A DNA stretch of 64,000 nucleotides from Auanema rhodensis (taxonomy: Eukaryota; Nematoda; Chromadorea; Rhabditida; Rhabditidae): the NCBI GenBank assembly GCA_964057225.1, contig OZ059900.1, positions 17,871,638-17,935,637 of the forward strand. The letters are read 5' to 3'. The translations under genes and the position numbers were made by a program. The notes beneath the pieces were generated by a model. The model saw nothing but the letters and a program-made list of their open reading frames with translations. It did no database searches and was not told the DNA's origin. Positions 10,740 through 25,000 of this stretch are shown piece after piece (within the stretch, counting starts at the first letter, position 1; every line of letters begins with the position of its first letter).

Positions 10740-13700
10740 TCATATGAACAAAAATCGATTTAATCAATATTAGCCATAAGAGGCGTGCCCTCAGAATATG
10801 CTAATTTCCTTAATTTTCTAACCCCTGTTTTTTTGTCGTGAAAGTGGAACTAGACGTTGTAATAACAATTTTGAGCTAGGTTTCATTGACATTGCATGAG
10901 TTTGAACACATGAAATCGTAAGTCAAAACCTTGTTTACAGCGAAATTTCCAAAAACTGGTTTTCCAGCATAATAAAATATTTCTCATGGGAAATACTGTG
11001 TTTTTGTATTTTTCTAGTGTTCAGCATGTGAAATGCTTCATTTTAGTATGTAACACGCTGAAATTCGTTGCATTTGACGACTCATATGAACAAAAATCGA
11101 TTTAATCAATATTAGCCATAAGGGGCGTGCCCTCAGAATATGCTAATTTCCTTAATTTTCTAACCCCTGTTTTGTTGTCGTGAAAGTGGAACTAGACGTT
11201 GTAGGAACAATTTTGAGCTAGGTTTCATTGACATTGCATGAGTTTGAACACATGAAATCGTAAGTCAAAACCTTGTTTACAGCGAAATTTCCAAAAACTG
11301 GTTTTCCAGCATAATAAAATATTTCTCATGGGAAATACTGTGTTTTTGTATTTTTCTAGTGTTCAGCATGTAAAATGCTTCATTTTAGTATGTAACACGC
11401 TGAAATTCGTTGCATTTGACGACTCATATGAACAAAAATCGATTTAATCAATATTAGCCATAAGAGGCGTGCCCTCAGAATATGCTAATTTCCTTAATTT
11501 TCTAACCCCTGTTTTTTTGTCGTGAAAGTGGAACTAGACGTTGTAATAACAATTTTGAGCTAGGTTTCATTGACATTGCATGAGTTTGAACACATGAAAT
11601 CGTAAGTCAAAACCTTGTTTACAGCGAAATTTCCAAAAACTGGTTTTCCAGCATAATAAAATATTTCTCATGGGAAATACTGTGTTTTTGTATTTTTCTA
11701 GTGTTCAGCATGTGAAATGCTTCATTTTAGTATGTAACACGCTGAAATTCGTTGCATTTGACGACTCATATGAACAAAAATCGATTTAATCAATATTAGC
11801 CATAAGGGGCGTGCCCTCAGAATATGCTAATTTCCTTAACTTTCTAACCCCTGTTTTGTTGTCGTGAAAGTGGAACTAGACGTTGTAGGAACAATTTTGA
11901 GCTAGGTTTCATTGACATTGCATGAGTTTGAACACATGAAATCGTAAGTCAAAACCTTGTTTACAGCGAAATTTCCAAAAACTGGTTTTCCAGCATAATA
12001 AAATATTTCTCATGGGAAATACTATGTTTTTGTATTTTTCTAGTGTTCAGCATGTAAAATGCTTCATTTTAGTATGTAACACGCTGAAATTCGTTTCATT
12101 TGACGACTCATATGAACAAAAATCGATTTAATCAATATTAGCCATAAGGGGCGTGCCCTCAGAATATGCTAATTTCCTTAATTTTCTAACCCCTGTTTTT
12201 TTGTCGTGAAAGTGGAACTAGACGTTGTAGGAACAATTTTGAGCTAGGTTTCATTGACATTGTATGAGTTTGAACACATGAAATCGTAAGTCAAAACCTT
12301 GTTTACAGCGAAATTTCCAAAAACTGGTTTTCCAGCATAATAAAATATTTCTCATGGGAAATACTGTGTTTTTGTATTTTTATAGTGTTCAGCATGTAAA
12401 ATGTTTCATTTTAGTATGTAACACGCTGAAATTCGTTGCATTTGACGACTCATATGAACAAAAATCGATTTAATCAATATTAGCCATAAAGGGCGTGCCC
12501 TCAGAATATGCTAATTTCCTTAATTTTCTAACCCCTGTTTTGTTGTCGTGAAAGTAGAACTAGACGTTGTAGGAACAATTTTGAGCTAGGTTTCATTGAC
12601 ATTGCATGAGTTTGAACACATGAAATCGTAAGTCAAAACCTTGTTTACAGCGAACTTTCCAAAAACTGGTTTTCCAGCATAATAAAATATTTCTTATGGG
12701 AAATACTGTGTTTTTGTATTTTTCTAGTGTTCAGCATGTGAAATGCTTCATTTTAGTATGTAACACGCTGAAATTCGTTGCATTTGACGACTCATATGAA
12801 CAAAAATCGATTTAATCAATATTAGCCATAAGGGGCGTGCCCTCAGAATATGCTAATTTCCTTAATTTTCTAACCCCTGTTTTGTTGTCGTGAAAGTGGA
12901 ACTAGACGTTGTAGGAACGATTTTGAGCTAGGTTTCATTGACATTGCATGAGTTTGAACACATGAAATCGTAAGTCAAAACCTTGTTTACAGCGAAATTT
13001 CCAAAAACTGGTTTTCCAGCATAATAAAATATTTCTCATGGGAAATACTGTGTTTTTGTATTTTTATAGTGTTCAGCATGTAAAATGCTTCATTTTAGTA
13101 TGTAACACGCTGAAATTCGTTGCATTTGACGACTCATATGAACAAAAATCGATTTAATCAATATTAGCCATAAGGGGCGTGCCCTCAGAATATGCTAATT
13201 TCCTTAATTTTCTAACCCCTGTTTTTTGTCGTGAAAGTGGAACTAGACGTTGTAGGAACAATTTTGAGCTAGGTTTCATTGACATTGCATGAGTTTGAAC
13301 ACATGAAATCGTAAGTCAAAACCTTGTTTACAGCGAAATTTCCAAAAACTGGTTTTCCAGCATAATAAAATATTTCTCATGGGAAATACTGTGTTTTTGT
13401 ATTTTTATAGTGTTCAGCATGTAAAATGCTTCATTTTAGTATGTAACACGCTGAAATTCGTTGCATTTGACGACTCATATGAACAAAAATCGATTTAATC
13501 AATATTAGCCATAAGAGGCGTGCCCTCAGAATATGCTAATTTCCTTAATTTTCTAACCCCTGTTTTTTTGTCGTGAAAGTGGAACTAGACGTTGTAATAA
13601 CAATTTTGAGCTAGGTTTCATTGACATTGCATGAGTTTGAACACATGAAATCGTAAGTCAAAACCTTGTTTACAGCGAAATTTCCAAAAACTGGTTTTCC

Positions 13701-13816
13701 AGCATAATAAAATATTTCTCATGGGAAATACTGTGTTTTTGTATTTTTCTAGTGTTCAGCATGTGAAATGCTTCATTTTAGTATGTAACACGCTGAAATT
13801 CGTTGCATTTGACGAC
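10740..13816. repeat. Dimer expansion followed by a 6-monomer repeat
   Basis: The pair AAGAGG/GTAATAAC/TGTGAAATG plus TTTTGTTG/CTAG is at 10740-11423 and again at 11424-12107 (684 bp period). The second pair then opens a six-unit series, 11424-13474, whose first units are repeated from 13475 onward. The offset is 2051 bp, six units less one base because of the T6 unit at 13134. Confidence 0.7.
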
Positions 13817-16800
13817 TCATATGAACAAAAATCGATTTAATCAATATTAGCCATAAGGGGCGTGCCCTCAGAATATGCTAATTTCCTTAATTTTCTAACC
13901 CCTGTTTTGTTGTCGTGAAAGTGGAACTAGACGTTGTAGGAACAATTTTGAGCTAGGTTTCATTGACATTGCATGAGTTTGAACACATGAAATCGTAAGT
14001 CAAAACCTTGTTTACAGCGAAATTTCCAAAAACTGGTTTTCCAGCATAATAAAATATTTCTCATGGGAAATACTGTGTTTTTGTATTTTTCTAGTGTTCA
14101 GCATGTAAAATGCTTCATTTTAGTATGTAACACGCTGAAATTCGTTTCATTTGACGACTCATATGAACAAAAATCGATTTAATCAATATTAGCCATAAGG
14201 GGCGTGCCCTCAGAATATGCTAATTTCCTTAATTTTCTAACCCCTGTTTTTTTGTCGTGAAAGTGGAACTAGACGTTGTAGGAACAATTTTGAGCTAGGT
14301 TTCATTGACATTGCATGAGTTTGAACACATGAAATCGTAAGTCAAAACCTTGTTTACAGCGAAATTTCCAAAAACTGGTTTTCCAGCATAATAAAATATT
14401 TCTCATGGGAAATACTGTGTTTTTGTATTTTTATAGTGTTCAGCATGTAAAATGTTTCATTTTAGTATGTAACACGCTGAAATTCGTTGCATTTGACGAC
14501 TCATATGAACAAAAATCGATTTAATCAATATTAGCCATAAAGGGCGTGCCCTCAGAATATGCTAATTTCCTTAATTTTCTAACCCCTGTTTTGTTGTCGT
14601 GAAAGTGGAACTAGACGTTGTAGGAACAATTTTGAGCTAGGTTTCATTGACATTGCATGAGTTTGAACACATGAAATCGTAAGTCAAAACCTTGTTTACA
14701 GCGAAATTTCCAAAAACTGGTTTTCCAGCATAATAAAATATTTCTCATGGGAAATACTGTGTTTTTGTATTTTTCTAGTGTTCAGCATGTAAAATGCTTC
14801 ATTTTAGTATGTAACACGCTGAAATTCGTTGCATTTGACGACTCATATGAACAAAAATCGATTTAATCAATATTAGCCATAAGGGGCGTGCCCTCAGAAT
14901 ATGCTAATTTCCTTAATTTTCTAACCCCTGTTTTTTGTCGTGAAAGTGGAACTAGACGTTGTAGGAACAATTTTGAGCTAGGTTTCATTGACATTGCATG
15001 AGTTTGAACACATGAAATCGTAAGTCAAAACCTTGTTTACAGCGAAATTTCCAAAAACTGGTTTTCCAGCATAATAAAATATTTCTCATGGGAAATACTG
15101 TGTTTTTGTATTTTTATAGTGTTCAGCATGTAAAATGCTTCATTTTAGTATGTAACACGCTGAAATTCGTTGCATTTGACGACTCATATGAACAAAAATC
15201 GATTTAATCAATATTAGCCATAAGGGGCGTGCCCTCAGAATATGCTAATTTCCTTAATTTTCTAACCCCTGTTTTTTTGTCGTGAAAGTGGAATTAGACG
15301 TTGTAGGAAGAATTTTGAGCTAGGTTTCATTGACATTGCATGAGTTTGAACACATGAAATCGTAAGTCAAAACCTTGTTTACAGCGAAACTTCCAAAAAC
15401 TGGTTTTCCAGCATAATAAAATATTTCTCATGGGAAATACTGTGTTTTTGTATTTTTATGGTGTTCAGCATGTAAAATGCTTCATTTTAGTATGTAACAC
15501 GCTGAAATTCGTTGCATTTGACGACTCATATGAACAAAAATCGATTTAATCAATATTAGCCATAAGGGTCGTGCCCTCAGAATATGCTAATTTCCTTAAT
15601 TTTCTAACCCCTGTTTTTTTGTCGTGAAAGTGGAACTAGACGTTGTAGGAACAGTTTTGAGCTAGGTTTCATTGACATTGCATGAGTTTGAACACATGAA
15701 ATCGTAAGTCAAAACCTTGTTTACAGCGAAATTTCCAAAAAGTGGTTTTCCAGCATAATAAAATATTTCTCATGGGAAATACTGTGTTTTTGTATTTTTC
15801 TAGTGTTCAGCATGTAAAATGCTTCATTTAAGTATGTGACACGCTGAAATTCGTTGCATTTGACGACTCATATGAACAAAAATCGATTTAATCAATATTA
15901 GCCATAAGGGGCGTGCCCTCAGATTATGCTAATTTCCTTAATTTTCTAACCCCTGTTTTTTGTCGTGAAAGTGGAACTAGACGTTGTAGGAACAATTTTG
16001 AGCTAGGTTTCATTGACATTGCATGAGTTTGAACACATGAAATCGTAAGTCAAAACCTTGTTTACAGCGAAATTTCCAAAAACTGGTTTTCCAGCATAAT
16101 AAAATATTTCTCATGGGAAATACTGTGTTTTTGTATTTTTCTAGTGTTCAGCATGCAAAATACTTCATTTTAGTATGTAACACGCTGAAATTCGTTGCAT
16201 TTGACGACTCATATGAACAAAAATCGATTTAATCAATATTAGCCATAAGGGGCGTGCCCTCAGAATATGCTAATTTCCTAAATTTTCTAACCCCTGTTTT
16301 TTTGTCGTGAAAGTGGAACTAGACGTTGTACGAACAATTTTGAGCTAGGTTTCATTGACATTGCATGAGTTTGAACACATGAAATCGTAAGTCAAAACCT
16401 TGTTTACAGCGAAATTTCCAAAAACTGGTTTTCCAGCATAATAAAATATTTCTCATGGGAAAAACTGTGTTTTTGTATTTTTCTAGTGTTCAGCATGTAA
16501 AATGCTTCATTTTAGTATGTAACACGCTGAAATTCGTTGCATTTGACGACTCATATGAACAAAAATCGATTTAATCAATATTAGCCATAAGAGGCGTGCC
16601 CTCAGAATATGCTAATTTCCTTAATTTTCTAACCCCTGTTTTTTTGTCGTGAAAGTGGAACTATACGTTGTACGAACAATTTTGAGCTAGGTTTCATTGA
16701 CATTGCATGAGTTTGAACACATGAAATCGTAAGTCAAAACCTTGTTTACAGCGAAAATTCCAAAAACTGGTTTCCAGTATAATAAAATATTTCTCATGGG

Positions 16801-19800
16801 AAATACTGTGTTTTTGTATTTTTCTAGTGTTCAGCATGTAAAATGCTTCATTTAAGTATGTAACACGCTGAAATTCGTTGCATTTGACTACTCATATGAA
16901 CAAAAATCGATTTAATCAATATTAGCCATAAGGGGCGTGCCCTCAGAATATGCTAATTTCCTTAATTTTCTAACCCCTGTTTTTTTGTCGTGAAAGTGGA
17001 ACTAGACGTTGTACAAACAATTTTGAGCTAGGTTTCATTGACATTGCATGAGTTTGAACACATGAAATCGTAAGTCAAAACCTTGTTTACAGCGAAATTT
17101 CCAAAAACTGGTTTTCCAGCATAATAAAATATTTCTCATGGGAAATACTGTGTTTTTGTATTTTTCTAGTGTTCAGCATGTAAAATGCTTCATTTTAGTA
17201 TGTAACACGCTGAAATTCGTTGCATTTGACGACTCATATGAACAAAAATCGATTTAATCAATATTAGCCATAAGGGGCGTGCCCTCAGAATATGCTAATT
17301 TCCTTAATTTTCTAACCCCTGTTTTTTTGTCGTGAAAGTGGAACTAGACGTTGTACGAACAATTTTGAGCTCGGTTTCATTGACATTGCATGAGTTTGAA
17401 CACATGAAATCGTAAGTCAAAACCTTGTTTACAGCGAAATTTCCAAAAACTGGTTTTCCAGCATAATAAAATATTTCTTATGGGAAATACTGTGTTTTTG
17501 TATTTTTCTAGTGTTCAGCATGTAAAATACTTCATTTTAGTATGTAACACGCTGAAATTCGTTGCATTTGACGACTCATATGAACAAAAATCGATTTAAT
17601 CAATATTAGCCATAAGGGGCGTGCCCTCAGAATATGCTAATTTCCTAAATTTTCTAACCCCTGTTTTTTTGTCGTGAAAGTGGAACTAGACGTTGTACGA
17701 ACAGTTTTGAGCTAGGTTTCATTGACATTGCATGAGTTTGAACACATGAAATCGTAAGTCAAAACCTTGTTTACAGCGAAATTTCCAAAAACTGGTTTTC
17801 CAGCATAATAAAATATTTCTCATGGGAAAAACTGTGTTTTTGTATTTTTCTAGTGTTCAGCATGTAAAATGCTTCATTTTAGTATGTAACACGCTGAAAT
17901 TCGTTGCATTTGACGACTCATATGAACAAAAATCGATTTAATCAATATTAGCCATAAGGGGCGTGCCCTCAGAATATGCTAATTTCCTAAATTTTCTAAC
18001 CCCTGTTTTTTTGTCGTGAAAGTGGAACTAGACGTTGTACGAACAGTTTTGAGCTAGGTTTCATTGACATTGCATGAGTTTGAACACATGAAATCGTAAG
18101 TCAAAACCTTGTTTACAGCGAAAATTCCAAAAACTGGTTTCCAGTATAATAAAATATTTCTCATGGGAAATACTGTGTTTTTGTATTTTTCTAGTGTTCA
18201 GCATGTAAAATGCTTCATTTAAGTATGTAACACGCTGAAATTCGTTGCATTTGACGACTCATATGAACAAAAATCGATTTAATCAATATTAGCCATAAGG
18301 GGCGTGCCCTCAGAATATGCTAATTTCCTTAATTTTCTAACCCCTGTTTTTTTGTCGTGAAAGTGGAACTAGACGTTGTACGAACAATTTTGAGCTAGGT
18401 TTCATTGACATTGCATGAGTTTGAACACATGAAATCGTAAGTCAAAACCTTGTTTACAGCGAACTTTCCAAAAACTGGTTTTCCAGCATAATAAAATATT
18501 TCTCATGGGAAATACTGTGTTTTTGTATTTTTCTAGTGTTCAGCATGTGAAATGCTTCATTTTAGTATGTAACACGCTGAAATTCGTTGCATTTGACGAC
18601 TCATATGAACAAAAATCGATTTAATCAATATTAGCCATAAGGGGCGTGCCCTCAGAATATGCTAATTTCCTTAATTTTCTAACCCCTGTTTTGTTGTCGT
18701 GAAAGTGGAACTAGACGTTGTAGGAACAATTTTGAGCTAGGTTTCATTGACATTGCATGAGTTTGAACACATGAAATCGTAAGTCAAAACCTTGTTTACA
18801 GCGAAATTTCCAAAAACTGGTTTTCCAGCATAATAAAATATTTCTCATGGGAAATACTGTGTTTTTGTATTTTTCTAGTGTTCAGCATGTAAAATGCTTC
18901 ATTTTAGTATGTAACACGCTGAAATTCGTTGCATTTGACGACTCATATGAACAAAAATCGATTTAATCAATATTAGCCATAAGGGGCGTGCCCTCAGAAT
19001 ATGCTAATTTCCTTAATTTTCTAACCCCTGTTTTTTGTCGTGAAAGTGGAACTAGACGTTGTAGGAACAATTTTGAGCTAGGTTTCATTGACATTGCATG
19101 AGTTTGAACACATGAAATCGTAAGTCAAAACCTTGTTTACAGCGAAATTTCCAAAAACTGGTTTTCCAGCATAATAAAATATTTCTCATGGGAAATACTG
19201 TGTTTTTGTATTTTTATAGTGTTCAGCATGTAAAATGATTCATTTTAGTATGTAACACGCTGAAATTCGTTGCATTTGACGACTCATATGAACAAAAATC
19301 GATTTAATCAATATTAGCCATAAGGGGCGTGCCCTCAGAATATGCTAATTTCCTTAATTTTCTAACCCCTGTTTTTTTGTCGTGAAAGTGGAACTAGACG
19401 TTGTACGAACAATTTTGAGCTAGGTTTCATTGACATTGCATGAGTTTGAACACATGAAATTGTAAGTCAAAACCTTGTTTACAGCGAAAATTCCAAAAAC
19501 TGGTTTCCAGTATAATAAAATATTTCTCATGGGAAATACTGTGTTTTTGTATTTTTCTAGTGTTCAGCATGTAAAATGCTTCATTTAAGTATGTAACACG
19601 CTGAAATTCGTTGCATTTGACTACTCATATGAACAAAAATCGATTTAATCAATATTAGCCATAAGGGGCGTGCCCTCAGAATATGCTAATTTCCTTAATT
19701 TTCTAACCCCTGTTTTTTTGTCGTGAAAGTGGAACTAGACGTTGTACAAACAATTTTGAGCTAGGTTTCATTGACATTGCATGAGTTTGAACACATGAAA

Positions 19801-22018
19801 TCGTAAGTCAAAACCTTGTTTACAGCGAAATTTCCAAAAACTGGTTTTCCAGCATAATAAAATCTTTCTCATGGGAAATACTGTGTTTTTGTATTTTTCT
19901 AGTGTTCAGCATGTAAAATACTTCATTTTAGTATGTAACACGCTGAAATATGTTGCATTTGACGACTCATATGAACAAACATCGATTTAATCAATATTAG
20001 CCATAAGGGGCGTGCCCTCAGAATATGCTAATTTCCTTAATTTTCTAACCCCTGTTTTTTTGTCGGGAAAGTGTAACTAGACGTTGTACGAACAATTTTG
20101 AGCTAGGTTTCATTGACATTGCATGAGTTTGAACACATGAAATCGTAAGTCAAAACCTTGTTTACAGCGAAATTTCCAAAAACTGGTTTTCCAGCATAAT
20201 AAAATATTTCTTATGGGAAATACTGTGTTTTTGTATTTTTCTAGTGTTTAGCATGTAAAATACTTCATTTTAGTATGTAACACGCTGAAATTCGTTGCAT
20301 TTGACGACTCATATGCACAAAAATCGATTTAATCAATATTAGCCATAAGGGGCGTGCCCTCAGAATATGCTAATTTCCTTAATTTTCTAACCCCTGTTTT
20401 TTTGTCGTGAAAGTGTAACTAGACGTTGTACGAACAATTTTGAGCTAGGTTTCATTGACATTGCATGAGTTTGAACACATGAAATCGTAAGTCAAAACCT
20501 TGTTTACAGCGAAATTTCCAAAAACTGGTTTTCCAGCATAATAAAATATTTCTTATGGGAAATACTGTGTTTTTGTATTTTTCTAGTGTTCAGCATGTAA
20601 AATACTTCATTTTAGTATGTAACACGCTGAAATTCGTTGCATTTGACGACTCATATGAACAAAAATCGATTTAATCAATATTAGCCATAAGGGGCGTGCC
20701 CTCAGAATATGCTAATTTCCTAAATTTTCTAACCCCTGTTTTTTTGTCGTGAAAGTGGAACTAGACGTTGTACGAACAGTTTTGAGCTAGGTTTCATTGA
20801 CATTGCATGAGTTTGAACACATGAAATCGTAAGTCAAAACCTTGTTTACAGCGAAATTTCCAAAAACTGGTTTTCCAGCATAATAAAATATTTCTCATGG
20901 GAAAAACTGTGTTTTTGTATTTTTCTAGTGTTCAGCATGTAAAATGCTTCATTTCAGTATGTAACACGCTGAAATTCGTTGCATTTGACGACTCATATGA
21001 ACAAAAATCGATTTAATCAATATTAGCCATAAGGGGCGTGCCCTCAGAATATGCTAATTTCCTTAATTTTCTAACCCCTGTTTTTTTGTCGTGAAAGTGG
21101 AACTAGACGTTGTACGAACAATTTTGAGCTAGGTTTCATTGACATTGCATGAGTTTGAACACATGAAATCGTAAGTCAAAACCTTGTTTACAGCGAAATT
21201 TCCAAAAACTGGTTTTCCAGCATAATAAAATATTTCTTATGGGAAATACTGTGTTTTTGTATTTTTCTAGTGTTCAGCATGTAAAATACTTCATTTTAGT
21301 ATGTAACACGCTGAAATTCGTTGCATTTGACGACTCATATGAACAAAAATCGATTTAATCAATATTAGCCATAAGGGGCGTGCCCTCAGAATATGCTAAT
21401 TTCCTAAATTTTCTAACCCCTGTTTTTTTGTCGTGAAAGTGGAACTAGACGTTGTACGAACAGTTTTGAGCTAGGTTTCATTGACATTGCATGAGTTTGA
21501 ACACATGAAATCGTAAGTCAAAACCTTGTTTACAGCGAAATTTCCAAAAACTGGTTTTCCAGCATAATAAAATATTTCTCATGGGAAAAACTGTGTTTTT
21601 GTATTTTTCTAGTGTTCAGCATGTAAAATGCTTCATTTCAGTATGTAACACGCTGAAATTCGTTGCATTTGACGACTCATATGAACAAAAATCGATTTAA
21701 TCAATATTAGCCATAAGGGGCGTGCCCTCAGAATATGCTAATTTCCTTAATTTTCTAACCCCTGTTTTTTTGTCGTGAAAGTGGAACTAGACGTTGTACG
21801 AACAATTTTGAGCTAGGTTTCATTGACATTGCATGAGTTTGAACACATGAAATCGTAAGTCAAAACCTTGTTTACAGCGAAATTTCCAAAAACTGGTTTT
21901 CCAGCATAATAAACAATTTCTTATGGGAAATACTGTGTTTTTGTATTTTTCTAGTGTTCAGCATGTAAAATACTTCATTTTAGTATGTAACACGCTGAAA
22001 TTCGTTGCATTTGACGAC

Positions 22019-25000
22019 TCATATGAACAAAAATTGATTTAATCAATATTAGCCATAAGGGGCGTGCCCTCAGAATATGCTAATTTCCTAAATTTTCTAA
22101 CCCCTGTTTTTTTGTCGTGAAAGTGGAACTAGACGTTGTACGAACAGTTTTGAGCTAGGTTTCATTGACATTGCATGAGTTTGAACACATGAAATCGTAA
22201 GTCAAAACCTTGTTTACAGCGAAAATTCCAAAAACTGGTTTCCAGTATAATAAAATATTTCTCATGGGAAATACTGTGTTTTTGTATTTTTCTAGTGTTC
22301 AGCATGTAAAATGCTTCATTTAAGTATGTAACACGCTGAAATTCGTTGCATTTGACGACTCATATGAACAAAAATCGATTTAATCAATATTAGCCATAAG
22401 GGGCGTGCCCTCAGAATATGCTAATTTCCTTAATTTTCTAACCCCTGTTTTTTTGTCGTGAAAGTGGAACTAGACGTTGTACGAACAATTTTGAGCTAGG
22501 TTTCATTGACATTGCATGAGTTTGAACACATGAAATCGTAAGTCAAAACCTTGTTTACAGCGAACTTTCCAAAAACTGGTTTTCCAGCATAATAAAATAT
22601 TTCTCATGGGAAATACTGTGTTTTTGTATTTTTCTAGTGTTCAGCATGTGAAATGCTTCATTTTAGTATGTAACAGGCTGAAATTCGTTGCATTTGACGA
22701 CTCATATGAACAAAAATCGATTTAATCAATATTAGCCATAAGGGGCGTGCCCTCAGAATATGCTAATTTCCTTAATTTTCTAACCCCTGTTTTGTTGTCG
22801 TGAAAGTGGAACTAGACGTTGTAGGAACAATTTTGAGCTAGGTTTCATTGACATTGCATGAGTTTGAACACATGAAATCGTAAGTCAAAACCTTGTTTAC
22901 AGCGAAATTTCCAAAAACTGGTTTTCCAGCATAATAAAATATTTCTCATGGGAAATACTGTGTTTTTGTATTTTTCTAGTGTTCAGCATGTAAAATGCTT
23001 CATTTTAGTATGTAACACGCTGAAATTCGTTGCATTTGACGACTCATATGAACAAAAATCGATTTAATCAATATTAGCCATAAGGGGCGTGCCCTCAGAA
23101 TATGCTAATTTCCTTAATTTTCTAACCCCTGTTTTTTGTCGTGAAAGTGGAACTAGACGTTGTAGGAACAATTTTGAGCTAGGTTTCATTGACATTGCAT
23201 GAGTTTGAACACATGAAATCGTAAGTCAAAACCTTGTTTACAGCGAAATTTCCAAAAACTGGTTTTCCAGCATAATAAAATATTTCTCATGGGAAATACT
23301 GTGTTTTTGTATTTTTATAGTGTTCAGCATGTAAAATGCTTCATTTTAGTATGTAACACGCTGAAATTCGTTGCATTTGACGACTCATATGAACAAAAAT
23401 CGATTTAATCAATATTAGCCATAAGGGGCGTGCCCTCAGAATATGCTAATTTCCTAAATTTTCTAACCCCTGTTTTTTTGTCGTGAAAGTGGAACTAGAC
23501 GTTGTACAAACAATTTTGAGCTAGGTTTCATTGACATTGCATGAGTTTGAACACATGAAATCGTAAGTCAAAACCTTGTTTACAGCGAAATTTCCAAAAA
23601 CTGGTTTTCCAGCATAATAAAATATTTCTCATGGGAAATACTGTGTTTTTGTATTTTTCTAGTGTTTAGCATGTAAAATACTTCATTTTAGTATGTAACA
23701 CGCTGAAATTCGTTGCATTTGACGACTCATATGCACAAAAATCGATTTAATCAATATTAGCCATAAGGGGCGTGCCCTCAGAATATGCTAATTTCCTTAA
23801 TTTTCTAACCCCTGTTTTTTTGTCGTGAAAGTGTAACTAGACGTTGTACGAACAATTTTGAGCTAGGTTTCATTGACATTGCATGAGTTTGAACACATGA
23901 AATCGTAAGTCAAAACCTTGTTTACAGCGAAATTTCCAAAAACTGGTTTTCCAGCATAATAAAATATTTCTTATGGGAAATACTGTGTTTTTGTATTTTT
24001 CTAGTGTTCAGCATGTAAAATACTTCATTTTAGTATGTAACACGCTGAAATTCGTTGCATTTGACGACTCATATGAACAAAAATCGATTTAATCAATATT
24101 AGCCATAAGGGGCGTGCCCTCAGAATATGCTAATTTCCTAAATTTTCTAACCCCTGTTTTTTTGTCGTGAAAGTGGAACTAGACGTTGTACGAACAGTTT
24201 TGAGCTAGGTTTCATTGACATTGCATGAGTTTGAACACATGAAATCGTAAGTCAAAACCTTGTTTACAGCGAAATTTCCAAAAACTGGTTTTCCAGCATA
24301 ATAAACAATTTCTTATGGGAAATACTGTGTTTTTGTATTTTTCTAGTGTTCAGCATGTAAAATACTTCATTTTAGTATGTAACACGCTGAAATTCGTTGC
24401 ATTTGACGACTCATATGAACAAAAATCGATTTAATCAATATTAGCCATAAGGGGCGTGCCCTCAGAATATGCTAATTTCCTAAATTTTCTAACCCCTGTT
24501 TTTTTGTCGTGAAAGTGGAACTAGACGTTGTACGAACAGTTTTGAGCTAGGTTTCATTGACATTGCATGAGTTTGAACACATGAAATCGTAAGTCAAAAC
24601 CTTGTTTACAGCGAAATTTCCAAAAACTGGTTTTCCAGCATAATAAACAATTTCTTATGGGAAATACTGTGTTTTTGTATTTTTCTAGTGTTCAGCATGT
24701 AAAATACTTCATTTTAGTATGTAACACGCTGAAATTCGTTGCATTTGACGACTCATATGAACAAAAATTGATTTAATCAATATTAGCCATAAGGGGCGTG
24801 CCCTCAGAATATGCTAATTTCCTAAATTTTCTAACCCCTGTTTTTTTGTCGTGAAAGTGGAACTAGACGTTGTACGAACAGTTTTGAGCTAGGTTTCATT
24901 GACATTGCATGAGTTTGAACACATGAAATCGTAAGTCAAAACCTTGTTTACAGCGAAAATTCCAAAAACTGGTTTCCAGTATAATAAAATATTTCTCATG

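Larger units (their letters stand above)
1..16891. repeat. HOR block I: degenerate 10- to 12-monomer higher-order repeat
   Basis: Recurrent monomer types appear in a repeated order. The cleanest run is 13475-16891 (ten units, 3417 bp): AAGAGG with GTAATAAC; TTTTGTTG with CGTTTC; TATAG with ATGTTTC; AAAGGGC with TTTTGTTG; T6 with TATAG; GGAATTAG with GCGAAACTT and TATGG; GGGTCG with AAAGTGG; CAGATTATG with GCAAAATAC; CCTAAATT with GGGAAAAAC; and finally GCGAAAATT with TTAAG. Partial copies occupy 1027-4515 and 4858-9030. The consecutive types GGGTCG, CAGATTATG, CCTAAATT and GCGAAAATT recur together at 3149-4515, 8006-9372 and 15526-16891. Skipped and repeated members show that the HOR has been reshuffled. 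Confidence 0.8.
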